Notes: generated from the letters alone by a model not told the origin. DNA of 11,537 nt from a bacterium (GCA_028819835.1 JAPPKR010000252.1:1-11537), one strand, 5' to 3'; shown: positions 1 to 7,094, numbered from the stretch's first letter. Made by a program: numbers and translations.

Positions 1-267
1 GAACTCGTTGTACGACCCCAACCTGTAGACATCCACATGTACGAGCGGCAGGAAGCCGTCGTCGTAGCGGCGCTCCAGCACGAAAGTGGGGCTGGGAACC
101 GGCCCAACCACTCCCAGGGCGGCAGCCAGCCCGCCGGTGAAGAGGGTCTTCCCGCATCCCATGGGGCCGGAAAGGGCGACGACGTCTCCGGCGCGGAGCA
201 GTGGCGCCAGCCGGGTGGCCACCGCGTAGGTGTCTTCTGCGGTGGGACAGACCACCCGGACAGTCAT
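1..267 (-). CDS. tsaE: TsaE, tRNA t6A-modification ATPase (partial, 3' end missing)
   Basis: The first 89 codons of a gene that runs off the window edge. The protein has a Walker A P-loop, GPMGCGKT, at residues 34-41, preceded by GDVVALS. SPTFVL follows at about 59-64 and HVDVYRL at 77-83. This order is characteristic of TsaE (YjeE family), the ATPase that works with TsaB and TsaD to make N6-threonylcarbamoyladenosine at position 37 of ANN-decoding tRNAs in the cytoplasm. The ATG at 267-265 fits the normal family N-terminus and lies 10 bases after the udg stop. No strong ribosome binding site precedes it, so translation probably depends on ribosomes finishing udg. In many actinobacteria alr is followed closely by tsaE, tsaB and tsaD; here two extra genes sit between alr and tsaE. 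Identity is secure; the C-terminal part is not visible. Confidence 0.93.
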   Translation of the reverse strand, partial: MTVRVVCPTAEDTYAVATRLAPLLRAGDVVALSGPMGCGKTLFTGGLAAALGVVGPVPSPTFVLERRYDDGFLPLVHVDVYRLGSYNEF

Positions 268-270
268 CGG

Positions 271-286
271 CTGTTCATCAGAACAG
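271..286 (-). promoter_or_regulatory. Small hairpin at the udg/tsaE junction
   Basis: A perfect 6-bp inverted repeat (CTGTTC, loop TGAT, GAACAG on the minus strand). The udg stop codon lies in the loop and the tsaE ATG follows 3 bases after the stem. It could restrain tsaE initiation until a ribosome finishing udg opens it, which would couple the two genes. It has no U-tract, so it does not look like a terminator. A 6-bp repeat can occur by chance; function is inferred from position only. Confidence 0.3.
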
Positions 287-883
287 GCCCAACTGCTCCG
301 GCTCGGCCAAAACCCCCTCCCCGGCGTCCATCGAGTCGAGGACCGAACGCATCAGGGCCAGATCCTCACGAATCTGGTCGGTGACCCGCTCTCCTCCCCG
401 GAGGGCCGCGGCCGGATGAAAGGTGGGGATGAGGACCTTGTCTCTCCACCATCTGTAGCTACGGCCCCGCATCCGGCTGATACCGGTGTTGGTGCGCAGG
501 AGAAGCTGGGTGGCGAAGTTGCCCAGCGTCATGACCACCTTGGGGTCCACCAGGTCGAGTTGGCCTCGGAGATAACCCTTGCACGACTCTATCTCGTCGG
601 GCCGGGGATCCCTGTTGCCCGGAGGACGACACTTGAGCACGTTGGCGATGTACACCTCGTCGCGCCCCATGCCCACTTCGGCCAGCAGGCGATTGAGCAG
701 ATGGCCGGCCGCTCCGACGAACGGCTCGCCCTCCAGATCCTCGTTGCGGCCCGGCGCCTCCCCCACCATCATGACGTCCGCATCGGAGCGGCCCACCCCG
801 AAGACCACATTGGTCCGGGTCTCCGACAGACGGCAGTCCGTGCAGACGTTTGCCCGGGCGCCCAGAGCGGCCAGTTCCTGCAT
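278..883 (-). CDS. Family 4 (Fe-S) uracil-DNA glycosylase
   Basis: A 201-residue enzyme that excises uracil from DNA, starting base-excision repair of deaminated cytosine. Four cysteines, C14 and C17 (CTDC), C85 (LKCRPPGNRDP) and C101 (ESCKGYL), match the [4Fe-4S] ligand pattern of family 4 UDGs. The uracil-binding motif GEAPGRNEDLEGEPFVG spans residues 41-57, and the second active-site motif, FHPAA, lies near residue 155. Length and motif spacing are normal for the family. The ATG at 883-881 lies 6 bases after the guaB-like stop with no good Shine-Dalgarno sequence, suggesting translational coupling. Cytoplasmic. The C-terminal extension ending in LGLF is weakly conserved in such proteins. 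A family 5 UDG is less likely because the first motif is GEAPG, as in family 4. Confidence 0.93.
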   Translation of the reverse strand: MQELAALGARANVCTDCRLSETRTNVVFGVGRSDADVMMVGEAPGRNEDLEGEPFVGAAGHLLNRLLAEVGMGRDEVYIANVLKCRPPGNRDPRPDEIESCKGYLRGQLDLVDPKVVMTLGNFATQLLLRTNTGISRMRGRSYRWWRDKVLIPTFHPAAALRGGERVTDQIREDLALMRSVLDSMDAGEGVLAEPEQLGLF

Positions 884-889
884 GTACGG

Positions 890-1957
890 CTAACGGCCCG
901 GGTTGGAGGCGTGGGGATGGCTCTCGGCCACTCCGGCGGGCGTGGTCCTGACGAACCGCGCATTTCGCCGGAAGGCCGGAAGATCGGTGGCGCCCAGATA
1001 GCTCATGGCGCTCCGCACTCCTCCCATCAGGGGACGTATCACCTCGGCTGCGGTTCCCCGGTAGGGCACCGTCCACTCGATTCCCTCCGGGGAGCGGTGC
1101 TCGAAGTATTCATCCTCCAGTTCGGCGCCGCGCCGGGCGGCTCGGAGCACCGCCGCCTCCTGGGAAGCCATGCCTCGAACTCTCTTGACCGGCCCGGTGG
1201 AGGTCTCCTCCACTTCCCCGGGACTCTCCCGGGTTCCGGCAAGAAGGCTCCCCACCATCACCGAGTCGGCGCCGAGCGCCAGGGCCTTGGCTATGTCGCC
1301 TCCCGCCCTTATCCCCCCGTCGGCGATGATCGGCGCGCCGACGGCCGCTTGCACCACATCGTAGAGGGCGGTCACCTGCGGGACTCCCACCCCGGTGACC
1401 ACCCGGGTGGTGCACACTCCCCCGGGCCCCACCCCCACCTTAACCGCGTCCGCCCCCGCCCTCACGAGATCGGCCGCACCCTGGCCGGTGGCCACGTTTC
1501 CGGCTATCAGGTCAATCTCGGGGAACTCGTCCTTCAGAAAGCCCACTGCTCGCAGGGCGTGCTCGGCGTGACCGTGGGCGATGTCCAGAACCAGCACATC
1601 CACTCCGGCAGCCACGCAATTCTTGGCGCGCCGGGCCATCTCCTCCCCCACTCCCAGGGCTGCTCCCACCAGCAGTTCCGCACCCGCCTCCTTGACCTTC
1701 TCCACCTGCCGCGCATGGTCCTCGACCGGCAGGAACCGGTGAATGATCCCGATTCCACCCATCCGGGCCATGGCCACGGCCATCTCCCACTCACAGACGG
1801 TATCCATGTTGGCGGCCAGCACCGGGACGTCGAGCGGGATGCGACGGCTGAGACGGGTACGAAGGCTCACCTCCTGGCGGGAACCCACCGCCGAGCGACG
1901 GGGCACCAACAGCACATCGTCATAGGCGAGGGCGAGGGGAAATTCGGCTGGATTCAT
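890..1957 (-). CDS. IMP dehydrogenase/GMP reductase family enzyme lacking CBS domains
   Basis: A 355-residue TIM-barrel enzyme of the IMPDH/GMPR family. The catalytic loop GPGGVCTTR has the nucleophile Cys182. Phosphate-binding [14 protein letters not shown] is at 212-225 and [16 protein letters not shown] at 233-248. The C-terminal [11 protein letters not shown] segment is at 291-301. The body reads more like IMPDH than GuaC-type GMP reductase ([29 protein letters not shown]). However, the tandem CBS regulatory module, normally inserted after the GGIGIIH segment, is absent: residues 68-73 run almost directly into [17 protein letters not shown]. In the mobile flap, where bacterial IMPDH has Asp-Arg-Tyr-Phe, this protein has Asp-Glu-Tyr-Phe (282-285). 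The catalytic Arg therefore seems to be replaced, leaving the reaction direction uncertain. The ATG overlaps the alr stop (ATGA). A main guaB elsewhere is likely but cannot be seen here. Confidence 0.85.
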   Translation of the reverse strand: MNPAEFPLALAYDDVLLVPRRSAVGSRQEVSLRTRLSRRIPLDVPVLAANMDTVCEWEMAVAMARMGGIGIIHRFLPVEDHARQVEKVKEAGAELLVGAALGVGEEMARRAKNCVAAGVDVLVLDIAHGHAEHALRAVGFLKDEFPEIDLIAGNVATGQGAADLVRAGADAVKVGVGPGGVCTTRVVTGVGVPQVTALYDVVQAAVGAPIIADGGIRAGGDIAKALALGADSVMVGSLLAGTRESPGEVEETSTGPVKRVRGMASQEAAVLRAARRGAELEDEYFEHRSPEGIEWTVPYRGTAAEVIRPLMGGVRSAMSYLGATDLPAFRRNARFVRTTPAGVAESHPHASNPGR

Positions 1958-3072
1958 GAAACGTAACGCCTGGGCAAGCGGGGACCGATCCGGGAAACGA
2001 CTTCGTAGTTGATTGTATCGGACAGTTCCGCCCAGTCATCGAAACTTATCGACTGGGATCCGGAGGCGCCCACCAGCACCGCCTCGTCTCCCACCTCCAC
2101 CGCGTGTTCCCCCACGTCCACCACCAACTGGTCCATGGTCACCCGGCCCGCAAGTGGGAAGCGCCGCCCCCCGATCAGGACCTCCCCGCCGCCCGAGATG
2201 CCGCGGGGAATGCCATCGGCGTAGCCCAGGGGAAGAGTGGCCACCATCGATGAGGCCGGAAGGGGCCGGACCCGTCCGTAGGAGGGCCGGGCGCCTCCGG
2301 GGTGGCGAAGCATATGGGAGACATGGGAGACGATCTTCATGGCGGGGCGCAGGTCGATGAGGGGGCGGGCGGCGGGATGCGGGTAAAGGCCGTATGTCCC
2401 CAGGCCGGTCCTGACCATGTCCAAATGGGACTCGGGGTGAAACAGGGTGCCCGGTGTGTTGGCCAGATGCCGGAGGACAGGCGGACTCCCTAGCGGCAAG
2501 GCCGGTTCCGTCAACCGCAGGGCGCGCTCAAAGGTCTCGATCTGGCGGCGAGTGAAAACGGGGTCGGTGTCGGCGACCGCGAAGTGGCTCCATATCCCTC
2601 CCAGGCGCAGCCAGGGGTGGTCGGAGACTCTCCGGGCCAGGTCCGGCAGAGCCTCGGGATGAGCGCCCACCCTGTGCATCCCGGTGTCGACCTTCAGGTG
2701 GATCACCAACTCCCCTGCCTCGCGGCGACGGACCACGCGCGCCAGGGCGTCCACGCTCGGGACTCTGTACAGAGTGGGGGTCAGGTCCTCGAAGACCACG
2801 GTCTCCAGATCGTCCCACGGGGGCTCGGAAAGGAGCAACACCGGCGCGGTGACTCCAGTCTCCCGAAGTTGCACTCCCTCCTCCACCGTGGCCACGGCCA
2901 CCCATGCGGCGCCGTTTTCCAGGGCGGTCCTGGCCACCGCCGGAGCGCCATGACCGTAACCGTCGGCCTTCACCACCGCACACAACCGGGCGCCCGAGGC
3001 ATAGGCGGCCAACTGCCGTACATTGTGGGCGACCGCGCCCAGATCGACCTCCACCCAGGAGGGGCGGCTCAC
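1954..3072 (-). CDS. alr: Alanine racemase
   Basis: A 372-residue PLP enzyme of fold type III that interconverts L- and D-alanine for peptidoglycan. The PLP lysine is K35 in AVVKADGYGHG, and the second catalytic base is Y284 in LPLGYADG. The family segments KVDTGMHRVG (127-136), HLANTPGTL (202-210), GLGTYGLYP (223-231) and GRVTMDQLVVD (309-319) are all present. Length is normal. The start is GTG at 3072-3070, giving SRPSWVEVDLGAVAHN, the usual Alr N-terminus. It overlaps the nnr stop by four bases (GTGA), while the alr stop overlaps the next ATG (ATGA). An open frame extends upstream, but only as a shadow of nnr. Cytoplasmic; no sign of damage. Confidence 0.96.
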   Translation of the reverse strand: MSRPSWVEVDLGAVAHNVRQLAAYASGARLCAVVKADGYGHGAPAVARTALENGAAWVAVATVEEGVQLRETGVTAPVLLLSEPPWDDLETVVFEDLTPTLYRVPSVDALARVVRRREAGELVIHLKVDTGMHRVGAHPEALPDLARRVSDHPWLRLGGIWSHFAVADTDPVFTRRQIETFERALRLTEPALPLGSPPVLRHLANTPGTLFHPESHLDMVRTGLGTYGLYPHPAARPLIDLRPAMKIVSHVSHMLRHPGGARPSYGRVRPLPASSMVATLPLGYADGIPRGISGGGEVLIGGRRFPLAGRVTMDQLVVDVGEHAVEVGDEAVLVGASGSQSISFDDWAELSDTINYEVVSRIGPRLPRRYVS

Positions 3073-4526
3073 GGAAGGGTCTCCCAGGCCCAGCGTCCCA
3101 CCTCTTCGTATAGGGCGTCCGCGGTCACGGTTCGCCGGGCGGACAGGGCGGCTCCCGCCCGACCGTGCCAGAAGGCGGCCGAGCGAGCCGCGGCGCCGGG
3201 CGACAGGCCCCGGGCCCAGAGTGCGGCCACCCATCCCGCCAGCACATCGCCAGTGCCGATGGTGGCCAACTCGGGACCGCCCTCCCGCACCACCCAGGTC
3301 TCTCGGGGATCGCACACCAGGGTGGGGTTGCCCTTGGCCAACACGACCATCCCCGAAGCGGCCAGTTCCCGGATGTCCTCCAGCCCGGGGTCGTCACCCG
3401 TCAGGTGGGCCAACTCGCCCCGGTGGGGTGTGATCACCGTCGGTCCCCGCCGCGCCGACAGGACCGAAGGATCGGACGCCCACAGCGCATCGGCGTCCAC
3501 CACCAGCGGGCCCTCCCATCCCTCTATCATCCCCCTCGCCCACCGGGCGGTTTGGCCCTCTCTGCCGATGCCGGGGCCGATCACCATGACGTCAAACCGG
3601 GACGCCGTCTCCAAACATGCAGCCGTCCGGGCCGCTTCGAAGCTCTCTTCCGAGCCGAGCCCGAATGTCAGGAGTTCGGGAGCAGGCCCGGCTACGACCT
3701 CCTGACATCCGCCCGGCACCATCAAACCCACCGACCCCGCACCGGCGCGCAACGCGGAGCGGGCGGCCAGCAGGGGGGCGCCGGTCATCCCCCGGGAGCC
3801 TCCCATTACCATCACCGACCCGGCTTTCCACTTGTGAACGGTGCGGCGCCGCGCCGGCCGGGGACAGTCCTCGGCCTCGGCCAGCAACAAGGCGGGTATC
3901 TCTCCGGCCTGGCCGATGTCCGCCACCTCGACCTCACCGCAGTAGTCGGGGCCCTCTCCCAGGAGGTGGCCGGTCTTGAGGGCATGAAAAGTGACGGTCC
4001 TCTCAGCCGCGAAGCTTTGATCGGGGACCTCTCCCGTGGCGGGGTTCACCCCGGAGGGGAAGTCGACCGCCAGGACCGGGGCGGGATACTCCATCCAGGC
4101 CGCCAGCGCCGGAGGGCACCGCCCTCGGAATCCCCCTCCGAACACCGCGTCCACCACCAAGTCGACCCGGGGAGGTGGAGGGCCGAGGGGCTCTATCTCC
4201 ACTCCGGCCGCCAGCGCCCGTCCCAACGCCCACCGGGCTGCGTCGGTCTTGGGCTCTCTCAACTGGTACACGATCACCGCCGCACCGCGGCGGCGCAGAA
4301 GTCCGGCGGCCACGTAGCCGTCTCCCCCGTTGTTGCCCGGTCCGGCCAGCACCGCCACGCGGCTCCCGTACCCGGCGCCCATCCGGGCCGCGGCGATCTC
4401 CACCGCCCATCCGGCCCTCTCCATCAGCACCTCCACCGGCTCCGGCGTAGCCCGGTCCAGGCGAGCGGCCTCGGAAGGTGTGATAACCGGCTTCATCTTC
4501 GGGTTCTCGGAGGTGAGGCCGACCAC
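3069..4526 (-). CDS. nnr: Bifunctional NAD(P)H-hydrate epimerase/dehydratase
   Basis: A 485-residue two-domain repair enzyme. The N-terminal YjeF_N-type domain, with GPGNNGGDG at residues 62-70, epimerises S/R-hydrated NAD(P)H (NAD(P)HX). The C-terminal ribokinase-like domain dehydrates it back to NAD(P)H in an ADP- or ATP-dependent reaction. It carries GGSRGMTGAPLLAARSALRAG, VIGPGIGR, VVDADAL, TPHRGELAHLTG and IGTGDVLAG, with the likely catalytic Asp427 in the last. Two starts are possible. GTG at 4526 has GAGG eight bases upstream, formed partly by the acpS stop region. ATG at 4496 gives MKPVITPSEAARLD, closer to the usual family N-terminus. The longer form is listed because of its ribosome binding site. 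Spacing to acpS is 10 bases, and the stop overlaps the alr GTG. Actinobacteria often keep nnr beside acpS and alr. Confidence 0.94.
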   Translation of the reverse strand: MVGLTSENPKMKPVITPSEAARLDRATPEPVEVLMERAGWAVEIAAARMGAGYGSRVAVLAGPGNNGGDGYVAAGLLRRRGAAVIVYQLREPKTDAARWALGRALAAGVEIEPLGPPPPRVDLVVDAVFGGGFRGRCPPALAAWMEYPAPVLAVDFPSGVNPATGEVPDQSFAAERTVTFHALKTGHLLGEGPDYCGEVEVADIGQAGEIPALLLAEAEDCPRPARRRTVHKWKAGSVMVMGGSRGMTGAPLLAARSALRAGAGSVGLMVPGGCQEVVAGPAPELLTFGLGSEESFEAARTAACLETASRFDVMVIGPGIGREGQTARWARGMIEGWEGPLVVDADALWASDPSVLSARRGPTVITPHRGELAHLTGDDPGLEDIRELAASGMVVLAKGNPTLVCDPRETWVVREGGPELATIGTGDVLAGWVAALWARGLSPGAAARSAAFWHGRAGAALSARRTVTADALYEEVGRWAWETLP

Positions 4527-4536
4527 ATGGGGGACC

Positions 4537-4911
4537 TCAATGCTCTCCCAGGGCCAACGCCATCACCAGCGCGGTTTCGTTGGTGTGGGTGATGGTCACC
4601 TGAACCTCGGTCACTCCCAGGCGCTCGGCGCGCAGAAGGGCGGTGCCCGTGAGGTTCACCCGCGGCCGGCCGCCCCCGGTGATCTCTATGTCGGTCCAGC
4701 GGAGGCGTCTCCAGCCGGTCCCGAGCGACTTCATGACCGCCTCTTTACCGGCGAAGCGGGCCGCGAACCTGCGCTCGGGCTTCTGGAAGCGGTCGGCGTA
4801 CTCGCGCTCATGAGGGGTGAAGCAGCGCTCCCGAAAGCGCGGGTAACGCTCAAGCATCGACCTCACCCGGTCAACGGGGGTCAAATCCACTCCCATGCCG
4901 ATGACTTTCAC
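4537..4911 (-). CDS. acpS: Holo-[acyl-carrier-protein] synthase
   Basis: A 124-residue phosphopantetheinyl transferase that moves 4'-phosphopantetheine from CoA to acyl carrier protein, activating fatty-acid synthesis. The N-terminus VKVIGMGVDLTPVDRV carries the Mg-binding Asp9. RFAGKEAVMKSLGTGW at about residues 52-67 carries Glu57, the second metal ligand, and Lys56. The C-terminal VTITHTNETALVMALAL corresponds to the final strands of AcpS. The GTG at 4911-4909 gives the family length; an open frame continues to a GTG at 4992 but would add 27 residues unlike AcpS. The GGTGGG sequence abutting the start is too close to be a good ribosome binding site. It is the first gene of the acpS-nnr-alr-guaB-like-udg-tsaE run. 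Confidence 0.93.
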   Translation of the reverse strand: MKVIGMGVDLTPVDRVRSMLERYPRFRERCFTPHEREYADRFQKPERRFAARFAGKEAVMKSLGTGWRRLRWTDIEITGGGRPRVNLTGTALLRAERLGVTEVQVTITHTNETALVMALALGEH

Positions 4912-5058
4912 CCCACCGATGCTACTTGTCCACCCCTCTGCACGACGGAGCGATGCCCCGTAGAGGCAGACCACCCCGGACTCCGGGGCCACGATCCCCG
5001 GGGAACGGACTCGCCCTCATCTCCCTCCAATAGCCGGAATATGAGTCTCCGCGTGGGA
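4912..5058 (-). repeat. glmS-acpS gap with GC-rich inverted repeats
   Basis: This 147-base gap holds two compact inverted repeats. CCCCGG-AGT-CCGGGG on the minus strand is at 4974-4988 (6-bp stem, 3-base loop). The palindrome TCCCCGGGGA is at 4995-5004. Neither is followed by a U-tract, so a classical intrinsic terminator is not supported, although U-less GC hairpins may slow polymerase in high-G+C bacteria. A weak -10-like TAGCAT lies 16 bases upstream of the acpS GTG but has no convincing -35. No RNA gene is recognised. Confidence 0.4.
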
Positions 5059-6894
5059 CTACTCGACCGTTACGGTCTTGGCGAGATTGCGGGGTTGGTC
5101 GACGTCGAGCCCCTTGATCGTGGCCAGGTGATAGGAGAAGAGTTGTAGGGGAACCACCGCCAGCACCGCGCCGATCAGGTCGGCGTCCTCGGGAAGGGTG
5201 ATCACCAGATCGGAGGGGATGGCGGCTCCCGTCCGGTCCCCGGAGCCCACCAGGGTCACCACCGTACCGCCCCGGGCCTTCATCTCGGAGAGGTTGGAGA
5301 ACATTTTCTGGCGGAGCCGACGGTCGGTGGCCACTCCGAACACCACCACTCCCGGCTCGATCAATGCGATCGGCCCGTGCTTCATCTCGCCTGCCGCATA
5401 CCCCTCGGCTCGCACATAGGAGAGCTCCTTCAGCTTGAGGGCGCCCTCCAGGGCCGCCGGATAGTCCACGGACCTTCCCAGGAAGAAGAAGTCCCTCACA
5501 TCACGCCACTCCTCGGCCAGTTCCAGCATCCGGTCGGAAAGGCCCAACACCTCCTCCAGGCGATCGGGCAGGCTCCGCAACGCGTTCACGGGCCCAGCCG
5601 CCTCGGCCTGGGTCATCACCCCCCTCTCGATCGCCATGTGCAGCCCCATCAACTGGAGGAGCGCCACCTGGGTGATGAAGGTCTTGGACGCCGCCACCCC
5701 GATCTCCGGCCCGGCCCGGGTCTGGAACACCATGTGGGCCTCCCGCGCCAGGGACGATCCCACCACGTTGGTGACCGCCGCCACCCTGGCCCCCTGATCC
5801 AGGGCAAACCGGACCGCCCCGAGGGTGTCGGCTGTCTCCCCCGACTGGCTGATCCCAATCACCAGCGACCGTTCGTCGAGCACCGGGTCCCGATAGCGGA
5901 ACTCCGACGACAGATCCACCTCCACAGGGACCTTCGCCCATCGCTCAAGGGCGTACTTGGCCATCATCCCGGCGTGATAGGAGGTGCCGCAGGCAACCAC
6001 GAACACCTTGTCTATGCCCTTTGCCACCGGGCCGGTGAGTCCGGTCTCCTCCAGCAGCGGCTCTCCCCCGGCGCTTATGCGTCCCAGCAGGGTAGCGGCG
6101 ACTGCCTGGGGCTGCTCACGGATCTCCTTCAGCATGAAAGTGGGATAGCCGCCCTTCTCGGCCGCCTCCACATCCCACTCCACTTCCCGTTCCTCCGGTT
6201 GGCTCTCCTCACCGAAGAGGTCGGTCACCCGCACCGAGTCGGCCCGGACCTCCACGACCCGCTCCTCGGGGACGACCATCATTCGTCGGGTGTGCGCCAT
6301 GAATGCAGGAATGTCCGACGCAAGGAAGTTCTCTCCCGAACCCCGACCGATCACGAGGGGGCTCCCCTTTCGACCTCCCACCACCAAGCCGGGGTCGGAG
6401 CGGCGAACCACCGCCATCGCCAAAGCTCCCTCACAACGCCGCAGGACCTCGGCCACCGCCTCCACCAGAGATGCGGAGCCCAACTCCTCGATGAGATGTG
6501 CTGCCACCTCGGTGTCGGTGTCAGAGGAAAAGCCGTGGCCCCTGCCCTCCAGCCAGGTCTTCAATTCCACCCAGTTCTCGATTATCCCGTTATGAACCAC
6601 GGCGATCTCCTGCGCGCAGTCGAAGTGGGGGTGGGCGTTGGGAACGGTGGGCGGGCCATGGGTTGCCCAGCGGGTGTGTCCCACCCCGTAGCTCCCCGGG
6701 AAAGACTCCGGTTCCCGAGCCACCGCTTCCACCAGTTCGGCGATTTTCCCGACCCTCCTCACGCTCCGCAGAACGCCGTTCTCGCCGATCACCAACCCCG
6801 CCGAGTCATAACCGCGATACTCGAGGCGCGCCAGTCCCCCCAGAAGAAGGTCCTGGGCCGGCCGCGGCCCCACATAGCCAACGATGCCACACAT
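5059..6894 (-). CDS. glmS: Glutamine--fructose-6-phosphate aminotransferase (isomerising)
   Basis: A 611-residue enzyme that makes GlcN6P from fructose-6-phosphate and glutamine, the committing step towards UDP-GlcNAc. The Ntn glutaminase domain begins MCGIVGYVG, with Cys2 as nucleophile after Met removal. It continues with LEYRGYDSAGL (24-34), HTRWATHG (73-80) and HNGIIENW (101-108). Two SIS sugar-isomerase domains follow, with ACGTSYHAG (301-309) and SQSGETADT (349-357). The C-terminus ends PRNLAKTVTVE, the typical GlmS tail that helps close the active site. Length is almost the same as E. coli GlmS. The ATG at 6894-6892 is fixed by the required MCG and has GAGGAG nine bases upstream. The gene is preceded by a glmS-type ribozyme, so GlcN6P feedback on the mRNA is expected. 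Confidence 0.98.
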   Translation of the reverse strand: MCGIVGYVGPRPAQDLLLGGLARLEYRGYDSAGLVIGENGVLRSVRRVGKIAELVEAVAREPESFPGSYGVGHTRWATHGPPTVPNAHPHFDCAQEIAVVHNGIIENWVELKTWLEGRGHGFSSDTDTEVAAHLIEELGSASLVEAVAEVLRRCEGALAMAVVRRSDPGLVVGGRKGSPLVIGRGSGENFLASDIPAFMAHTRRMMVVPEERVVEVRADSVRVTDLFGEESQPEEREVEWDVEAAEKGGYPTFMLKEIREQPQAVAATLLGRISAGGEPLLEETGLTGPVAKGIDKVFVVACGTSYHAGMMAKYALERWAKVPVEVDLSSEFRYRDPVLDERSLVIGISQSGETADTLGAVRFALDQGARVAAVTNVVGSSLAREAHMVFQTRAGPEIGVAASKTFITQVALLQLMGLHMAIERGVMTQAEAAGPVNALRSLPDRLEEVLGLSDRMLELAEEWRDVRDFFFLGRSVDYPAALEGALKLKELSYVRAEGYAAGEMKHGPIALIEPGVVVFGVATDRRLRQKMFSNLSEMKARGGTVVTLVGSGDRTGAAIPSDLVITLPEDADLIGAVLAVVPLQLFSYHLATIKGLDVDQPRNLAKTVTVE

Positions 6895-6903
6895 GATTGC
6901 ACA

Positions 6904-6909
6904 CTCCTC
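6904..6909 (-). promoter_or_regulatory. glmS ribosome binding site
   Basis: GAGGAG lies nine bases before the glmS ATG, one of the clearest Shine-Dalgarno sequences in the window. It sits about 40 bases downstream of the ribozyme's last paired element, so ribozyme folding does not obviously mask it. This fits control by RNA cleavage and decay rather than by blocking translation. Confidence 0.75.
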
Positions 6910-6947
6910 TGAACCCCTGCCCGGGCGCGCACACTCAGACCCTGTGA

Positions 6948-7094
6948 TTCCACTGCGGGCGGCCTTTGTCCCCGTCGTCACCGACGGGATTTGCTCCGCT
7001 CGTCACGACCGTGGCAGCCGGGAAGGCATCCGCCGAAGGTTCGATCGCCTTCCTCCTCGTCACCTCCCGGCAGTCTCCCGGAAGGTCTGGCGCT
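6948..7094 (-). ncRNA. glmS ribozyme/riboswitch (GlcN6P-activated self-cleaving RNA)
   Basis: The glmM-glmS gap matches the glmS ribozyme class from memory of the Bacillus sequences. The predicted cleavage site is between A7094 and G7093, with GCGCC directly 3'. Helix P1 is ACCUUCCGG (7086-7078) with CCGGGAGGU (7070-7062), nine pairs including one G-U, and a 7-base loop. Conserved GACGAGG follows at 7061-7055. P2 is GGAAGG (7053-7048) with CCUUCC (7026-7021). Between its arms lie AUCGA (7045-7041) and UUCGGCGGAUG (7037-7027). CGCC next to the cleavage site (7092-7089) pairs with GGCG (7034-7031), a core pseudoknot. P4 is CCCGUCG/CGACGGG (6988-6971) with a GUGA tetraloop, extended by GCGG/CCGC (6999-6996 and 6962-6959). 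GACAAAGG beside P4 also resembles B. subtilis. CCAC (7014-7011) with GUGG (6953-6950) is a candidate P3.1 pseudoknot. In characterised examples GlcN6P is a cofactor for cleavage, and the cleaved mRNA is degraded. Confidence 0.95.

Noticed and set aside
230..1966. Long plus-strand open frame (578 codons) opposite udg and the guaB-like gene
   Set aside because: It is antisense to two clearly homologous genes, its protein is rich in His, Gly, Arg and Pro with no recognisable domain, and such shadows are common at high G+C.
3073..3315. Longer alr frame starting at 3315
   Set aside because: It runs inside nnr, and the added residues are Arg/Gly-rich shadow sequence; the GTG at 3072 gives the normal Alr start.
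3165..4592. Long plus-strand open frame opposite nnr
   Set aside because: Same reasoning: low-complexity composition and no motifs, while the opposite strand encodes a complete nnr.
4912..4992. Longer acpS start (GTG at 4992)
   Set aside because: It would add 27 residues not found in AcpS; the 4911 GTG gives the family length and N-terminus.
4922..5020. Possible 32-codon leader ORF in the glmS-acpS gap (ATG at 5020, preceded by GGAGG)
   Set aside because: The GGAGG is only three bases from the ATG, the peptide shows no stop/pause motif or known family, and the region is dominated by palindromes.
5377..6912. Long plus-strand open frame opposite glmS
   Set aside because: Antisense shadow of glmS, with no family resemblance.
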